From DT-68 sp965263245 (GTDB lineage Bacteria; Bacillota_I; Bacilli_A; Mycoplasmatales; Metamycoplasmataceae), in the NCBI GenBank assembly GCA_965263245.1, contig CBDHHR010000996.1:51655-115654 (forward strand): a stretch of 64,000 nucleotides of DNA, written 5' to 3'. The notes under the pieces are model-generated. The model was given only the letters and a program-made list of their open reading frames with translations, had not been told where the DNA came from and ran no database searches. Positions 14,773 to 28,662 of the stretch are shown here, piece by piece. A program made the translations under genes and the position numbers. Positions within the stretch are counted from its first letter, which is position 1; every line of letters starts with the position of its first letter.

Positions 14773-16237
14773 GTCTGTACACGCTAGATTTATTTGACAC
14801 TGTAATCCACTGTCTGTACACGCTAGATTTATTTGACACTGTAATCCGCTGTCTGTACACGCTAGATTTATTTGACACTGTAATCCACTGTCTGTACACG
14901 CTAGATTTATTTGACACTGTAATCCACTGTCTGTACACGCTAGATTTATTTGACACTGTAATCCACTGTCTGTACACGCTAGATTTATTTGACACTGTAA
15001 TCCACTGTCTGTACACGCTAGATTTATTTGACACTGTAATCCACTGTCTGTACACGCTAGATTTATTTGACACTGTAATCCACTGTCTGTACACGCTAGA
15101 TTTATTTGACACTGTAGTCCGCTGTCTGTACACGCTAGATTTATTTGACACTGTAATCCACTGTCTGTACACGCTAGATTTATTTGACACTGTAATCCAC
15201 TGTCTGTACACGCTAGATTTATTTGACACTGTAATCCACTGTCTGTACACGCTAGATTTATTTGACACTGTAATCCACTGTCTGTACACGCTAGATTTAT
15301 TTGACACTGTAATCCACTGTCTGTACACGCTAGATTTATTTGACACTGTAATCCACTGTCTGTACACGCTAGATTTATTTGACACTGTAGTCCACTGTCT
15401 GTACACGCTAGATTTATTTGACACTGTAATCCACTGTCTGTACACGCTAGATTTATTTGACACTGTAATCCACTGTCTGTACACGCTAGATTTATTTGAC
15501 ACTGTAATCCACTGTCTGTACACGCTAGATTTATTTGACACTGTAATCCACTGTCTGTACACGCTAGATTTATTTGACACTGTAATCCGCTGTCTGTACA
15601 CGCTAGATTTATTTGACACTGTAATCCACTGTCTGTACACGCTAGATTTATTTGACACTGTAATCCACTGTCTGTACACGCTAGATTTATTTGACACTGT
15701 AATCCACTGTCTGTACACGCTAGATTTATTTGACACTGTAATCCACTGTCTGTACACGCTAGATTTATTTGACACTGTAATCCACTGTCTGTACACGCTA
15801 GATTTATTTGACACTGTAATCCACTGTCTGTACACGCTAGATTTATTTGACACTGTAATCCACTGTCTGTACACGCTAGATTTATTTGACACTGTAATCC
15901 ACTGTCTGTACACGCTAGATTTATTTGACACTGTAATCCACTGTCTGTACACGCTAGATTTATTTGACACTGTAATCCACTGTCTGTACACGCTAGATTT
16001 ATTTGACACTGTAATCCACTGTCTGTACACGCTAGATTTATTTGACACTGTAATCCACTGTCTGTACACGCTAGATTTATTTGACACTGTAATCCACTGT
16101 TTGTACACACTAGATTTATCTGACACTGTAGTCCGCTGTCTGTACACGCTAGATTTATTTGACACTGTAATCCACTGTCTGTACACGCTAGATTTATTTG
16201 ACACTGTAGTCCACTGTCTGTACACGCTAGATTTATT

Positions 16238-19200
16238 TGAGTGTAATCCACTGTCTGTACACGCTAGATTTATTTGACACTGTAATCCACTGTCTGTACA
16301 TGCTAGATTTATTTGACACTGTAATCCACTGTCTGTACATGCTAGATTTATTTGACACTGTAGTCCACTGTCTGTACACGCTAGATTTATTTGACACTGT
16401 AGTCCACTGTCTGTACACGCTAGATTTATTTGACACTGTAATCCGCTGTCTGTACACGCTAGATTTATTTGACACTGTAATCCGCTGTCTGTACACACTA
16501 GATTTATTTGACACTGTAATCCACTGTCTGTACACGCTAGATTTATTTGACACTGTAATCCACTGTCTGTACACGCTAGATTTATTTGACACTGTAATCC
16601 ACTGTCTGTACACGCTAGATTTATTTGACACTGTAATCCACTGTCTGTACACGCTAGATTTATTTGACACTGTAATCCACTGTCTGTACACGCTAGATTT
16701 ATTTGACACTGTAATCCACTGTCTGTACACGCTAGATTTATTTGACACTGTAATCCACTGTCTGTACACGCTAGATTTATTTGACACTGTAATCCACTGT
16801 CTGTACACGCTAGATTTATTTGACACTGTAATCCACTGTCTGTACACGCTAGATTTATTTGACACTGTAATCCACTGTCTGTACACGCTAGATTTATTTG
16901 ACACTGTAATTCACTGTCTGTACACGCTAGATTTATTTGACACTGTAATTCACTGTCTGTACACGCTAGATTTATTTGACACTGTAATTCACTGTCTGTA
17001 CACGCTAGATTTATTTGACACTGTAATTCACTGTCTGTACACGCTAGATTTATTTGACACTGTAATCCACTGTCTGTACACGCTAGATTTATTTGACACT
17101 GTAATCCACTGTCTGTACACGCTAGATTTATTTGACACTGTAATCCACTGTCTGTACACGCTAGATTTATTTGACACTGTAATCCACTGTCTGTACACGC
17201 TAGATTTATTTGACACTGTAATCCACTGTTTGTACACACTAGATTTATCTGACACTGTAATCCACTGTCTGTACACGCTAGATTTATTTGACACTGTAAT
17301 CCACTGTCTGTACACGCTAGATTTATTTGACACTGTAATCCACTGTCTGTACACGCTAGATTTATTTGACACTGTAATCCACTGTCTGTACACGCTAGAT
17401 TTATTTGACACTGTAATCCACTGTCTGTACACGCTAGATTTATTTGACACTGTAATCCACTGTCTGTACACGCTAGATTTATTTGACACTGTAGTCCACT
17501 GTCTGTACACGCTAGATTTATTTGACACTGTAATCCACTGTCTGTACACACTAGATTTATTTGACACTGTAATCCACTGTCTGTACACACTAGATTTATT
17601 TGACACTGTAATCCGCTGTCTGTACACGCTAGATTTATTTGACAGTGTAATCCACTGTCTGTACACGCTAGATTTATTTGACACTGTAGTCCACTGTCTG
17701 TACACGCTAGATTTATTTGACACTGTAATCCACTGTCTGTACACACTAGATTTATTTGACACTGTAATCCACTGTCTGTACACACTAGATTTATTTGACA
17801 CTGTAATCCGCTGTCTGTACACGCTAGATTTATTTGACACTGTAATTCACTGTCTGTACACGCTAGATTTATTTGACACTGTAATCCACTGTCTGTACAC
17901 GCTAGATTTATTTGACACTGTAATCCACTGTCTGTACACGCTAGATTTATTTGACACTGTAGTCCGCTGTCTGTACACGCTAGATTTATTTGACACTGTA
18001 ATCCACTGTCTGTACACGCTAGATTTATTTGACACTGTAATCCACTGTCTGTACACGCTAGATTTATTTGACACTGTAATCCACTGTCTGTACACGCTAG
18101 ATTTATTTGACACTGTAGTCCACTGTCTGTACACACTAGATTTATTTGACACTGTAATCCGCTGTCTGTACACACTAGATTTATTTGACACTGTAATCCG
18201 CTGTCTGTACACGCTAGATTTATTTGACACTGTAGTCCGCTGTCTGTACACGCTAGATTTATTTGACACTGTAATCCACTGTCTGTACACACTAGATTTA
18301 TTTGACACTGTAATCCACTGTCTGTACACGCTAGATTTATTTGACACTGTAATCCGCTGTCTGTACACGCTAGATTTATTTGACACTGTAGTCCGCTGTC
18401 TGTACACGCTAGATTTATTTGACACTGTAATCCACTGTCTGTACACGCTAGATTTATTTGACACTGTAGTCCGCTGTCTCTACACGCTAGATTTATTTGA
18501 CACTGTAGTCCACTGTCTGTACACGCTAGATTTATTTGACACTGTAGTCCACTGTCTGTACACGCTAGATTTATTTGACACTGTAATCCGCTGTCTGTAC
18601 AAGCTAGATTTATTTGACACTGTAGTCCGCTGTCTGTACAAGCTAGATTTATTTGACACTGTAGTCCGCTGTCTGTACAAGCTAGATTTATTTGACACTG
18701 TAGTCCGCTGTCTGTACAAGCTAGATTTATTTGACACTGTAGTCCACTGTCTGTACACGCTAGATTTATTTGACACTGTAATTCACTGTCTGTACACGCT
18801 AGATTTATTTGACACTGTAGTCCACTGTCTGTACACGCTAGATTTATTTGACACTGTAGTCCGCTGTCTGTACACGCTAGATTTATTTGACACTGTAGTC
18901 CACTGTCTGTACACACTAGATTTATTTGACACTGTAATTCACTGTCTGTACATGCTAGATTTATTTGACACTGTAGTCCACTGTCTGTACACGCTAGATT
19001 TATTTGACACTGTAGTCCACTGTCTGTACACACTAGATTTATTTGACACTGTAATCCACTGTCTGTACACGCTAGATTTATTTGACACTGTAATTCACTG
19101 TCTGTACACGCTAGATTTATTTGACACTGTAATCCACTGTCTGTACACGCTAGATTTATTTGACACTGTAATCCACTGTCTGTACACGCTAGATTTATTT

Positions 19201-19940
19201 GACACTGTAATCCACTGTCTGTACACGCTAGATTTATTTGACACTGTAATTCACTGTCTGTACACGCTAGATTTATTTGACACTGTAATCCACTGTCTGT
19301 ACACGCTAGATTTATTTGACACTGTAATCCACTGTCTGTACACGCTAGATTTATTTGACACTGTAATCCACTGTCTGTACACGCTAGATTTATTTGACAC
19401 TGTAATCCACTGTCTGTACACGCTAGATTTATTTGACACTGTAATTCACTGTCTGTACACGCTAGATTTATTTGACACTGTAATCCACTGTCTGTACACG
19501 CTAGATTTATTTGACACTGTAATCCACTGTCTGTACACACTAGATTTATTTGACACTGTAATCCACTGTCTGTACACGCTAGATTTATTTGACACTGTAA
19601 TCCACTGTCTGTACACGCTAGATTTATTTGACACTGTAATTCACTGTCTGTACACGCTAGATTTATTTGACACTGTAATCCACTGTCTGTACACGCTAGA
19701 TTTATTTGACACTGTAATCCACTGTCTGTACACGCTAGATTTATTTGACACTGTAATCCACTGTCTGTACACGCTAGATTTATTTGACACTGTAATCCAC
19801 TGTTTGTACACACTAGATTTATCTGACACTGTAGTCCGCTGTCTGTACACGCTAGATTTATTTGACACTGTAATCCACTGTCTGTACACGCTAGATTTAT
19901 TTGACACTGTAGTCCACTGTCTGTACACGCTAGATTTATT
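16238..19940 (+). repeat. HOR unit type A, copy 2 (3,703 bp)
   Basis: This is the least damaged A unit; I found no indel monomer inside it apart from the junctions. Core-1 runs 16238-16904, then four AATTC monomers. The internal L is 17217-17255. One GACAGTG monomer is at about 17643. Core-2 is 17847-18776, with the G-to-C variant at 18480 and four CAAG monomers at 18582-18737. The tail shows a clear 195-bp period of one AATTC monomer plus four others, at about 19250, 19445 and 19640. The terminal L is 19791-19829. It is a good reference copy for type A. Confidence 0.88.
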
Positions 19941-19945
19941 TGAGT
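19791..19945 (+). repeat. Terminal boundary block (L, GTCCGC, ATCC, GTCC, junction)
   Basis: Marker L is a monomer with TGTTTGTACACAC and ATCTGACAC. It is followed by a GTCCGC monomer, a consensus monomer, a GTCC monomer and the 37-bp junction. Complete versions end at 7501, 11202, 16238, 19941, 24975, 37425, 42459, 46172 and 63775. Partial versions: 33708 (L present, junction undeleted), 51269 (L lacks TGTTTG), 60058 (L lacks ATCTG, junction undeleted). Versions without L: 2420, 28663 and 55028. Confidence 0.88.
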
Positions 19946-21042
19946 GTAATCCACTGTCTGTACACGCTAGATTTATTTGACACTGTAATCCACTGTCTGT
20001 ACATGCTAGATTTATTTGACACTGTAATCCACTGTCTGTACATGCTAGATTTATTTGACACTGTAGTCCACTGTCTGTACACGCTAGATTTATTTGACAC
20101 TGTAGTCCACTGTCTGTACACGCTAGATTTATTTGACACTGTAATCCGCTGTCTGTACACGCTAGATTTATTTGACACTGTAATCCGCTGTCTGTACACA
20201 CTAGATTTATTTGACACTGTAATCCACTGTCTGTACACGCTAGATTTATTTGACACTGTAATCCACTGTCTGTACACGCTAGATTTATTTGACACTGTAA
20301 TCCACTGTCTGTACACGCTAGATTTATTTGACACTGTAATCCACTGTCTGTACACGCTAGATTTATTTGACACTGTAATCCACTGTCTGTACACGCTAGA
20401 TTTATTTGACACTGTAATCCACTGTCTGTACACGCTAGATTTATTTGACACTGTAATCCACTGTCTGTACACGCTAGATTTATTTGACACTGTAATCCAC
20501 TGTCTGTACACGCTAGATTTATTTGACACTGTAATCCACTGTCTGTACACGCTAGATTTATTTGACACTGTAATCCACTGTCTGTACACGCTAGATTTAT
20601 TTGACACTGTAATTCACTGTCTGTACACGCTAGATTTATTTGACACTGTAATTCACTGTCTGTACACACTAGATTTATTTGACACTGTAATCCACTGTCT
20701 GTACACACTAGATTTATTTGACACTGTAATCCGCTGTCTGTACACGCTAGATTTATTTGACAGTGTAATCCACTGTCTGTACACGCTAGATTTATTTGAC
20801 ACTGTAGTCCACTGTCTGTACACGCTATATTTATTTGACACTGTAATCCACTGTCTGTACACACTAGATTTATTTGACACTGTAATCCACTGTCTGTACA
20901 CACTAGATTTATTTGACACTGTAATCCGCTGTCTGTACACGCTAGATTTATTTGACAGTGTAATCCACTGTCTGTACACGCTAGATTTATTTGACACTGT
21001 AGTCCTCTGTCTGTACACGCTAGATTTATTTGACACTGTAAT

Positions 21043-21972
21043 TCACTGTCTGTACACGCTAGATTTATTTGACACTGTAATCCACTGTCTGTACACGCTA
21101 GATTTATTTGACACTGTAATCCACTGTCTGTACACGCTAGATTTATTTGACACTGTAGTCCGCTGTCTGTACACGCTAGATTTATTTGACACTGTAATCC
21201 ACTGTCTGTACACGCTAGATTTATTTGACACTGTAATCCACTGTCTGTACACGCTAGATTTATTTGACACTGTAATCCACTGTCTGTACACGCTAGATTT
21301 ATTTGACACTGTAGTCCACTGTCTGTACACACTAGATTTATTTGACACTGTAATCCGCTGTCTGTACACACTAGATTTATTTGACACTGTAATCCGCTGT
21401 CTGTACACGCTAGATTTATTTGACACTGTAGTCCGCTGTCTGTACACGCTAGATTTATTTGACACTGTAATCCACTGTCTGTACACACTAGATTTATTTG
21501 ACACTGTAATCCACTGTCTGTACACGCTAGATTTATTTGACACTGTAATCCGCTGTCTGTACACGCTAGATTTATTTGACACTGTAGTCCGCTGTCTGTA
21601 CACGCTAGATTTATTTGACACTGTAATCCACTGTCTGTACACGCTAGATTTATTTGACACTGTAGTCCGCTGTCTGTACACGCTAGATTTATTTGACACT
21701 GTAGTCCACTGTCTGTACACGCTAGATTTATTTGACACTGTAGTCCACTGTCTGTACACGCTAGATTTATTTGACACTGTAATCCGCTGTCTGTACAAGC
21801 TAGATTTATTTGACACTGTAGTCCGCTGTCTGTACAAGCTAGATTTATTTGACACTGTAGTCCGCTGTCTGTACAAGCTAGATTTATTTGACACTGTAGT
21901 CCGCTGTCTGTACAAGCTAGATTTATTTGACACTGTAATCCGCTGTCTGTACACGCTAGATTTATTTGACAC
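21043..21972 (+). repeat. Core-2 block (reference copy in unit B3)
   Basis: This is a block of about 930 bp with a fixed order of GTCC, CCGC, CACA and finally four CAAG monomers. Indel-free copies of the same length are at 3572-4501, 12316-13245, 29771-30700, 47288-48217 and 56132-57061 in B units and at 44080-45009 in an A unit. A and B copies often differ in the last monomer (CCGC in B, mostly CCAC in A). Copies at about 9108, 17847 and 38528 carry the extra G-to-C change 102 bp before the CAAG cluster. B-to-B spacings of 8,727 to 8,844 bp set the super-unit period. Confidence 0.88.
21778..21933 (+). repeat. Four-monomer CAAG cluster (reference copy)
   Basis: Four consecutive monomers have TACAAGCTAG where the consensus has TACACGCTAG. 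Clusters occur once per unit: 1061-1216, 4307-4462, 9843-9998, 13051-13206, 18582-18737, 21778-21933, 27292-27447, 30506-30661, 36066-36221, 39263-39418, 44815-44970, 48023-48178, 53630-53785, 56867-57022 and 62449-62604. Offsets from the unit start are 2.32-2.39 kb in A and 1.84-1.89 kb in B. B units add three more CAAG monomers 78 bp downstream. Confidence 0.92.
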
Positions 21973-22006
21973 TGTAATTCACTGTCTGTACACGCTAGAT
22001 TTATTT

Positions 22007-22518
22007 GACATTGTAATCCACTGTCTGTACAAGCTAGATTTATTTGACACTGTAGTCCGCTGTCTGTACAAGCTAGATTTATTTGACACTGTAGTCCGCT
22101 GTCTGTACAAGCTAGATTTATTTGACACTGTAATCCGCTGTCTGTACACGCTAGATTTATTTGACACTGTAGTCCACTGTCTGTACACGCTAGATTTATT
22201 TGACACTGTAATCCACTGTCTGTACACACTAGATTTATTTGACACTGTAATCCGCTGTCTGTACACACTAGATTTATTTGACACTGTAGTCCACTGTCTG
22301 TACACGCTAGATTTATTTGACACTGTAATCCACTGTCTGTACACACTAGATTTATTTGACACTGTAGTCCACTGTCTGTACACACTAGATTTATTTGACA
22401 TTGTAATCCACTGTCTGTACACACTAGATTTATTTGACACTGTAATCCACTGTCTGTACACACTAGATTTATTTGACACTGTAATCCACTGTCTGTACAC
22501 ACTAGATTTATTTGACAT
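22007..22518 (+). repeat. B-specific GACATT triplet (reference copy)
   Basis: Three monomers with GACATT for GACACT start at 22007, 22397 and 22514, spaced 390 and 117 bp. The same spacing is found in every B unit (4536, 13280, 30735, 39492, 48252 and 57096 for the first member). I saw no GACATT in any A unit. Extra copies occur later in some B tails: 6252, 6603, 23605, 23722, 40857 and 59162. Confidence 0.88.
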
Positions 22519-24129
22519 TGTAATCCACTGTCTGTACACGCTAGATTTATTTGACACTGTAATCCGCTGTCTGTACACGCTAGATTTATTTGACACTGTA
22601 ATCCACTGTCTGTACACACTAGATTTATTTGACACTGTAATCCACTGTCTGTACACGCTAGATTTATTTGACACTGTAATCCGCTGTCTGTACACGCTAG
22701 ATTTATTTGACACTGTAATCCACTGTCTGTACACACTAGATTTATTTGACACTGTAATCCACTGTCTGTACACGCTAGATTTATTTGACACTGTAGTCCG
22801 CTGTCTGTACAAGCTAGATTTATTTGACACTGTAATCCGCTGTCTGTACACACTAGATTTATTTGACACTGTAGTCCACTGTCTGTACACGCTAGATTTA
22901 TTTGACACTGTAGTCCACTGTCTGTACACACTAGATTTATTTGACACTGTAATCCGCTGTCTGTACACGCTAGATTTATTTGACACTGTAGTCCACTGTC
23001 TGTACACGCTAGATTTATTTGACACTGTAATCCACTGTCTGTACACACTAGATTTATTTGACACTGTAATCCGCTGTCTGTACACACTAGATTTATTTGA
23101 CACTGTAGTCCACTGTCTGTACACGCTAGATTTATTTGACACTGTAATCCGCTGTCTGTACACGCTAGATTTATTTGACACTGTAATCCACTGTCTGTAC
23201 ACACTAGATTTATTTGACACTGTAATCCACTGTCTGTACACGCTAGATTTATTTGACACTGTAATCCGCTGTCTGTACAAGCTAGATTTATTTGACACTG
23301 TAGTCCGCTGTCTGTACACACTAGATTTATTTGACACTGTAGTCCGCTGTCTGTACACGCTAGATTTATTTGACACTGTAATCCACTGTCTGTACACGCT
23401 AGATTTATTTGACACTGTAGTCACTGTCTGTACACGCTAGATTTATTTGACACTGTAATTCACTGTCTGTACACGCTAGATTTATTTGACACTGTAATCC
23501 ACTGTCTGTACACGCTAGATTTATTTGACACTGTAATCCACTGTCTGTACACGCTAGATTTATTTGACACTGTAATCCACTGTCTGTACACGCTAGATTT
23601 ATTTGACATTGTAATCCACTGTCTGTACACGCTAGATTTATTTGACACTGTAATCCACTGTCTGTACACGCTAGATTTATTTGACACTGTAATCCACTGT
23701 CTGTACACGCTAGATTTATTTGACATTGTAATCCACTGTCTGTACACGCTAGATTTATTTGACACTGTAATCCACTGTCTGTACACGCTAGATTTATTTG
23801 ACACTGTAATCCACTGTCTGTACACACTAGATTTATTTGACACTGTAGTCCGCTGTCTGTACACGCTAGATTTATTTGACACTGTAATCCACTGTCTGTA
23901 CACGCTAGATTTATTTGACACTGTAATCCACTGTCTGTACACGCTAGATTTATTTGACACTGTAATCCACTGTCTGTACACGCTAGATTTATTTGACACT
24001 GTAATCCACTGTCTGTACACGCTAGATTTATTTGACACTGTAATCCACTGTCTGTACACGCTAGATTTATTTGACACTGTAATCCACTGTCTGTACACGC
24101 TAGATTTATTTGACACTGTAGTCCGCTGT

Positions 24130-24150
24130 CTGTACAACTGTCTGCTAGAT
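24130..24150 (+). repeat. 6-bp insertion monomer, unit B3 tail
   Basis: TACAACTGTCTGCTAG replaces TACACGCTAG, so a second copy of the ACTGTCTG segment is placed before CTAG. A similar insertion is at 27661-27670. Confidence 0.85.
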
Positions 24151-26570
24151 TTATTTGACACTGTAGTCCACTGTCTGTACACGCTAGATTTATTTGACAC
24201 TGTAATCCACTGTCTGTACACGCTAGATTTATTTGACACTGTAGTCCACTGTCTGTACACGCTAGATTTATTTGACACTGTAATCCACTGTCTGTACACA
24301 CTAGATTTATTTGACACTGTAATCCACTGTCTGTACACGCTAGATTTATTTGACACTGTAGTCCACTGTCTGTACACGCTAGATTTATTTGACACTGTAA
24401 TCCACTGTCTGTACACACTAGATTTATTTGACACTGTAATCCACTGTCTGTACACGCTAGATTTATTTGACACTGTAATCCACTGTCTGTACACGCTAGA
24501 TTTATTTGACACTGTAATCCACTGTCTGTACACGCTAGATTTATTTGACACTGTAATCCACTGTCTGTACACGCTAGATTTATTTGACACTGTAATCCAC
24601 TGTCTGTACACGCTAGATTTATTTGACACTGTAATCCACTGTCTGTACACGCTAGATTTATTTGACACTGTAATCCACTGTCTGTACACGCTAGATTTAT
24701 TTGACACTGTAATCCACTGTCTGTACACGCTAGATTTATTTGACACTGTAATCCACTGTCTGTACACGCTAGATTTATTTGACACTGTAATCCACTGTCT
24801 GTACACGCTAGATTTATTTGACACTGTAATCCACTGTTTGTACACACTAGATTTATCTGACACTGTAGTCCGCTGTCTGTACACGCTAGATTTATTTGAC
24901 ACTGTAATCCACTGTCTGTACACGCTAGATTTATTTGACACTGTAGTCCACTGTCTGTACACGCTAGATTTATTTGAGTGTAATCCACTGTCTGTACACG
25001 CTAGATTTATTTGACACTGTAATCCACTGTCTGTACATGCTAGATTTATTTGACACTGTAATCCACTGTCTGTACATGCTAGATTTATTTGACACTGTAG
25101 TCCACTGTCTGTACACGCTAGATTTATTTGACACTGTAGTCCACTGTCTGTACACGCTAGATTTATTTGACACTGTAATCCGCTGTCTGTACACGCTAGA
25201 TTTATTTGACACTGTAATCCGCTGTCTGTACACACTAGATTTATTTGACACTGTAATCCACTGTCTGTACACGCTAGATTTATTTGACACTGTAATCCAC
25301 TGTCTGTACACGCTAGATTTATTTGACACTGTAATCCACTGTCTGTACACGCTAGATTTATTTGACACTGTAATCCACTGTCTGTACACGCTAGATTTAT
25401 TTGACACTGTAATCCACTGTCTGTACACGCTAGATTTATTTGACACTGTAATCCACTGTCTGTACACGCTAGATTTATTTGACACTGTAATCCACTGTCT
25501 GTACACGCTAGATTTATTTGACACTGTAATCCACTGTCTGTACACGCTAGATTTATTTGACACTGTAATCCACTGTCTGTACACGCTAGATTTATTTGAC
25601 ACTGTAATCCACTGTCTGTACACGCTAGATTTATTTGACACTGTAATTCACTGTCTGTACACGCTAGATTTATTTGACACTGTAATTCACTGTCTGTACA
25701 CGCTAGATTTATTTGACACTGTAATTCACTGTCTGTACACGCTAGATTTATTTGACACTGTAATCCACTGTCTGTACACGCTAGATTTATTTGACACTGT
25801 AATCCACTGTCTGTACACGCTAGATTTATTTGACACTGTAATCCACTGTCTGTACACGCTAGATTTATTTGACACTGTAATCCACTGTCTGTACACGCTA
25901 GATTTATTTGACACTGTAATCCACTGTCTGTACACGCTAGATTTATTTGACACTGTAATCCACTGTTTGTACACACTAGTGACACTGTAATCCACTGTCT
26001 GTACACGCTAGATTTATTTGACACTGTAATCCACTGTCTGTACACGCTAGATTTATTTGACACTGTAATCCACTGTCTGTACACGCTAGATTTATTTGAC
26101 ACTGTAATCCACTGTCTGTACACGCTAGATTTATTTGACACTGTAATCCACTGTCTGTACACGCTAGATTTATTTGACACTGTAATCCACTGTCTGTACA
26201 CGCTAGATTTATTTGACACTGTAGTCCACTGTCTGTACACGCTATATTTATTTGACACTGTAGTCCACTGTCTGTACACACTAGATTTATTTGACACTGT
26301 AATCCACTGTCTGTACACACTAGATTTATTTGACACTGTAATCCGCTGTCTGTACACGCTAGATTTATTTGACAGTGTAATCCACTGTCTGTACACGCTA
26401 GATTTATTTGACACTGTAGTCCACTGTCTGTACACGCTATATTTATTTGACACTGTAATCCACTGTCTGTACACACTAGATTTATTTGACACTGTAATCC
26501 ACTGTCTGTACACACTAGATTTATTTGACACTGTAATCCGCTGTCTGTACACGCTAGATTTATTTGACAC

Positions 26571-26680
26571 TGTCTGTGTAATTGACACTGTACTGTCTGT
26601 ACACGCTAGATTTATTTGACACTGTAATCCACTGTCTGTACACGCTAGATTTATTTGACACTGTACTGTCTGTCCGCTGT
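26571..26680 (+). repeat. Complex rearranged monomers, unit A3
   Basis: Fused fragments read GACACTGTCTGTGTAATTG, then GACACTGTACTGTCTG, a normal monomer, and GACACTGTACTGTCTGTCCG. All joins fall in the CTGT-rich half of the monomer. The first join resembles the one at 35318-35327. Confidence 0.85.
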
Positions 26681-27994
26681 CTGTACACGCTAGATTTATT
26701 TGACACTGTAATCCACTGTCTGTACACGCTAGATTTATTTGACACTGTAATCCACTGTCTGTACACGCTAGATTTATTTGACACTGTAATCCACTGTCTG
26801 TACACGCTAGATTTATTTGACACTGTAGTCCACTGTCTGTACACACTAGATTTATTTGACACTGTAATCCGCTGTCTGTACACACTAGATTTATTTGACA
26901 CTGTAATCCGCTGTCTGTACACGCTAGATTTATTTGACACTGTAGTCCGCTGTCTGTACACGCTAGATTTATTTGACACTGTAATCCACTGTCTGTACAC
27001 ACTAGATTTATTTGACACTGTAATCCACTGTCTGTACACGCTAGATTTATTTGACACTGTAATCCGCTGTCTGTACACGCTAGATTTATTTGACACTGTA
27101 GTCCGCTGTCTGTACACGCTAGATTTATTTGACACTGTAATCCACTGTCTGTACACGCTAGATTTATTTGACACTGTAGTCCGCTGTCTGTACACGCTAG
27201 ATTTATTTGACACTGTAGTCCACTGTCTGTACACGCTAGATTTATTTGACACTGTAGTCCACTGTCTGTACACGCTAGATTTATTTGACACTGTAATCCG
27301 CTGTCTGTACAAGCTAGATTTATTTGACACTGTAGTCCGCTGTCTGTACAAGCTAGATTTATTTGACACTGTAGTCCGCTGTCTGTACAAGCTAGATTTA
27401 TTTGACACTGTAGTCCGCTGTCTGTACAAGCTAGATTTATTTGACACTGTAATCCACTGTCTGTACACGCTAGATTTATTTGACACTGTAATTCACTGTC
27501 TGTACACGCTAGATTTATTTGACACTGTAATCCGCTGTCTGTACACGCTAGATTTATTTGACACTGTAGTCCGCTGTCTGTACACGCTAGATTTATTTGA
27601 CACTGTAATCCACTGTCTGTACACGCTAGATTTATTTGACACTGTAATTCACTGTCTGTACACTGTCTGCTAGATTTATTTGACACTGTAATCCACTGTC
27701 TGTACACGCTAGATTTATTTGACACTGTAGTCCACTGTCTGTACACGCTAGATTTATTTGACACTGTAATCCACTGTCTGTACACACTAGATTTATTTGA
27801 CACTGTAATCCACTGTCTGTACACGCTAGATTTATTTGACACTGTAATCCACTGTCTGTACACGCTAGATTTATTTGACACTGTAATCCACTGTCTGTAC
27901 ACGCTAGATTTATTTGACACTGTAATCCACTGTCTGTACACGCTAGATTTATTTGACACTGTAATCCACTGTCTGTACACGCTAGATTTATTTG

Positions 27995-28025
27995 ACACTG
28001 TAATTTGACACTGTCTGTCTGTACA
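27995..28025 (+). repeat. Composite join, unit A3 tail
   Basis: GTAATTTGACACTGTCTGTC joins a monomer cut after GTAAT to the TTTGACACTGT end of another, with an extra CTGT. Confidence 0.85.
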
Positions 28026-28662
28026 CGCTAGATTTATTTGACACTGTAATCCACTGTCTGTACACGCTAGATTTATTTGACACTGTAATCCACTGTCTGT
28101 ACACGCTAGATTTATTTGACACTGTAATCCACTGTCTGTACACGCTAGATTTATTTGACACTGTAATTCACTGTCTGTACACGCTAGATTTATTTGACAC
28201 TGTAATCCACTGTCTGTACACGCTAGATTTATTTGACACTGTAATCCACTGTCTGTACACACTAGATTTATTTGACACTGTAATCCACTGTCTGTACACG
28301 CTAGATTTATTTGACACTGTAATCCACTGTCTGTACACGCTAGATTTATTTGACACTGTAATCCACTGTCTGTACACGCTAGATTTATTTGACACTGTAA
28401 TCCACTGTCTGTACACGCTAGATTTATTTGACACTGTAATCCACTGTCTGTACACGCTAGATTTATTTGACACTGTAATCCACTGTCTGTACACGCTAGA
28501 TTTATTTGACACTGTAATCCACTGTCTGTACACACTAGATTTATTTGACACTGTAGTCCGCTGTCTGTACACGCTAGATTTATTTGACACTGTAATCCAC
28601 TGTCTGTACACGCTAGATTTATTTGACACTGTAGTCCACTGTCTGTACACGCTAGATTTATT

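Larger units (their letters stand above)
11202..16237 (+). repeat. HOR unit type B, copy 2 (5,036 bp)
   Basis: The start is junction TGAGTG at 11202. Core-1 ends near 11868, then one AATTC monomer and a composite join at 11921-11937 where two partial monomers are fused. CTATAT is at about 12100, GACAGTG at about 12034 and 12229, GTCCTC at about 12274. Core-2 is 12316-13245. CAAG clusters are 13051-13206 (four) and 13285-13401 (three). GACATT starts at 13280, 13670 and 13787. A 1-bp loss is at 14731 and a 4-bp loss at about 14769. From 14773 to 16087 the monomers are almost all consensus, a strongly homogenised run. L is 16088-16126. Confidence 0.87.
19941..24974 (+). repeat. HOR unit type B, copy 3 (5,034 bp)
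   Basis: Core-1 runs 19941-20607 and passes without a scar into two AATTC monomers, then CACA monomers, CTATAT at 20825, and GACAGTG at about 20761 and 20955. GTCCTC is at about 21001. Core-2 is 21043-21972. CAAG clusters are 21778-21933 (four) and 22012-22128 (three), with lone CAAG monomers near 22810 and 23278. GACATT starts at 22007, 22397, 22514, 23605 and 23722. A 1-bp loss is at about 23422 (GTAGTCACTG) and a 6-bp insertion at 24136-24144. L is 24825-24863. It serves as a reference copy for type B up to about 23.2 kb. Confidence 0.87.
24975..28662 (+). repeat. HOR unit type A, copy 3 (3,688 bp, rearranged)
   Basis: Core-1 (24975-25641) is intact, but the rest holds many irregular monomers. 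The internal L is shortened by 7 bp (25954-25985, ATTTATC lost). CTATAT monomers occur twice, at 26243 and 26438, one 195-bp period apart. Composite joins lie at 26571-26600, 26661-26680, 27661-27670 (6-bp insertion) and 28001-28022. Core-2 survives in part, with the four CAAG monomers at 27292-27447. The terminal block lacks L, and the next boundary is the full-length TGACAGTG form, as at 2420. Confidence 0.83.
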
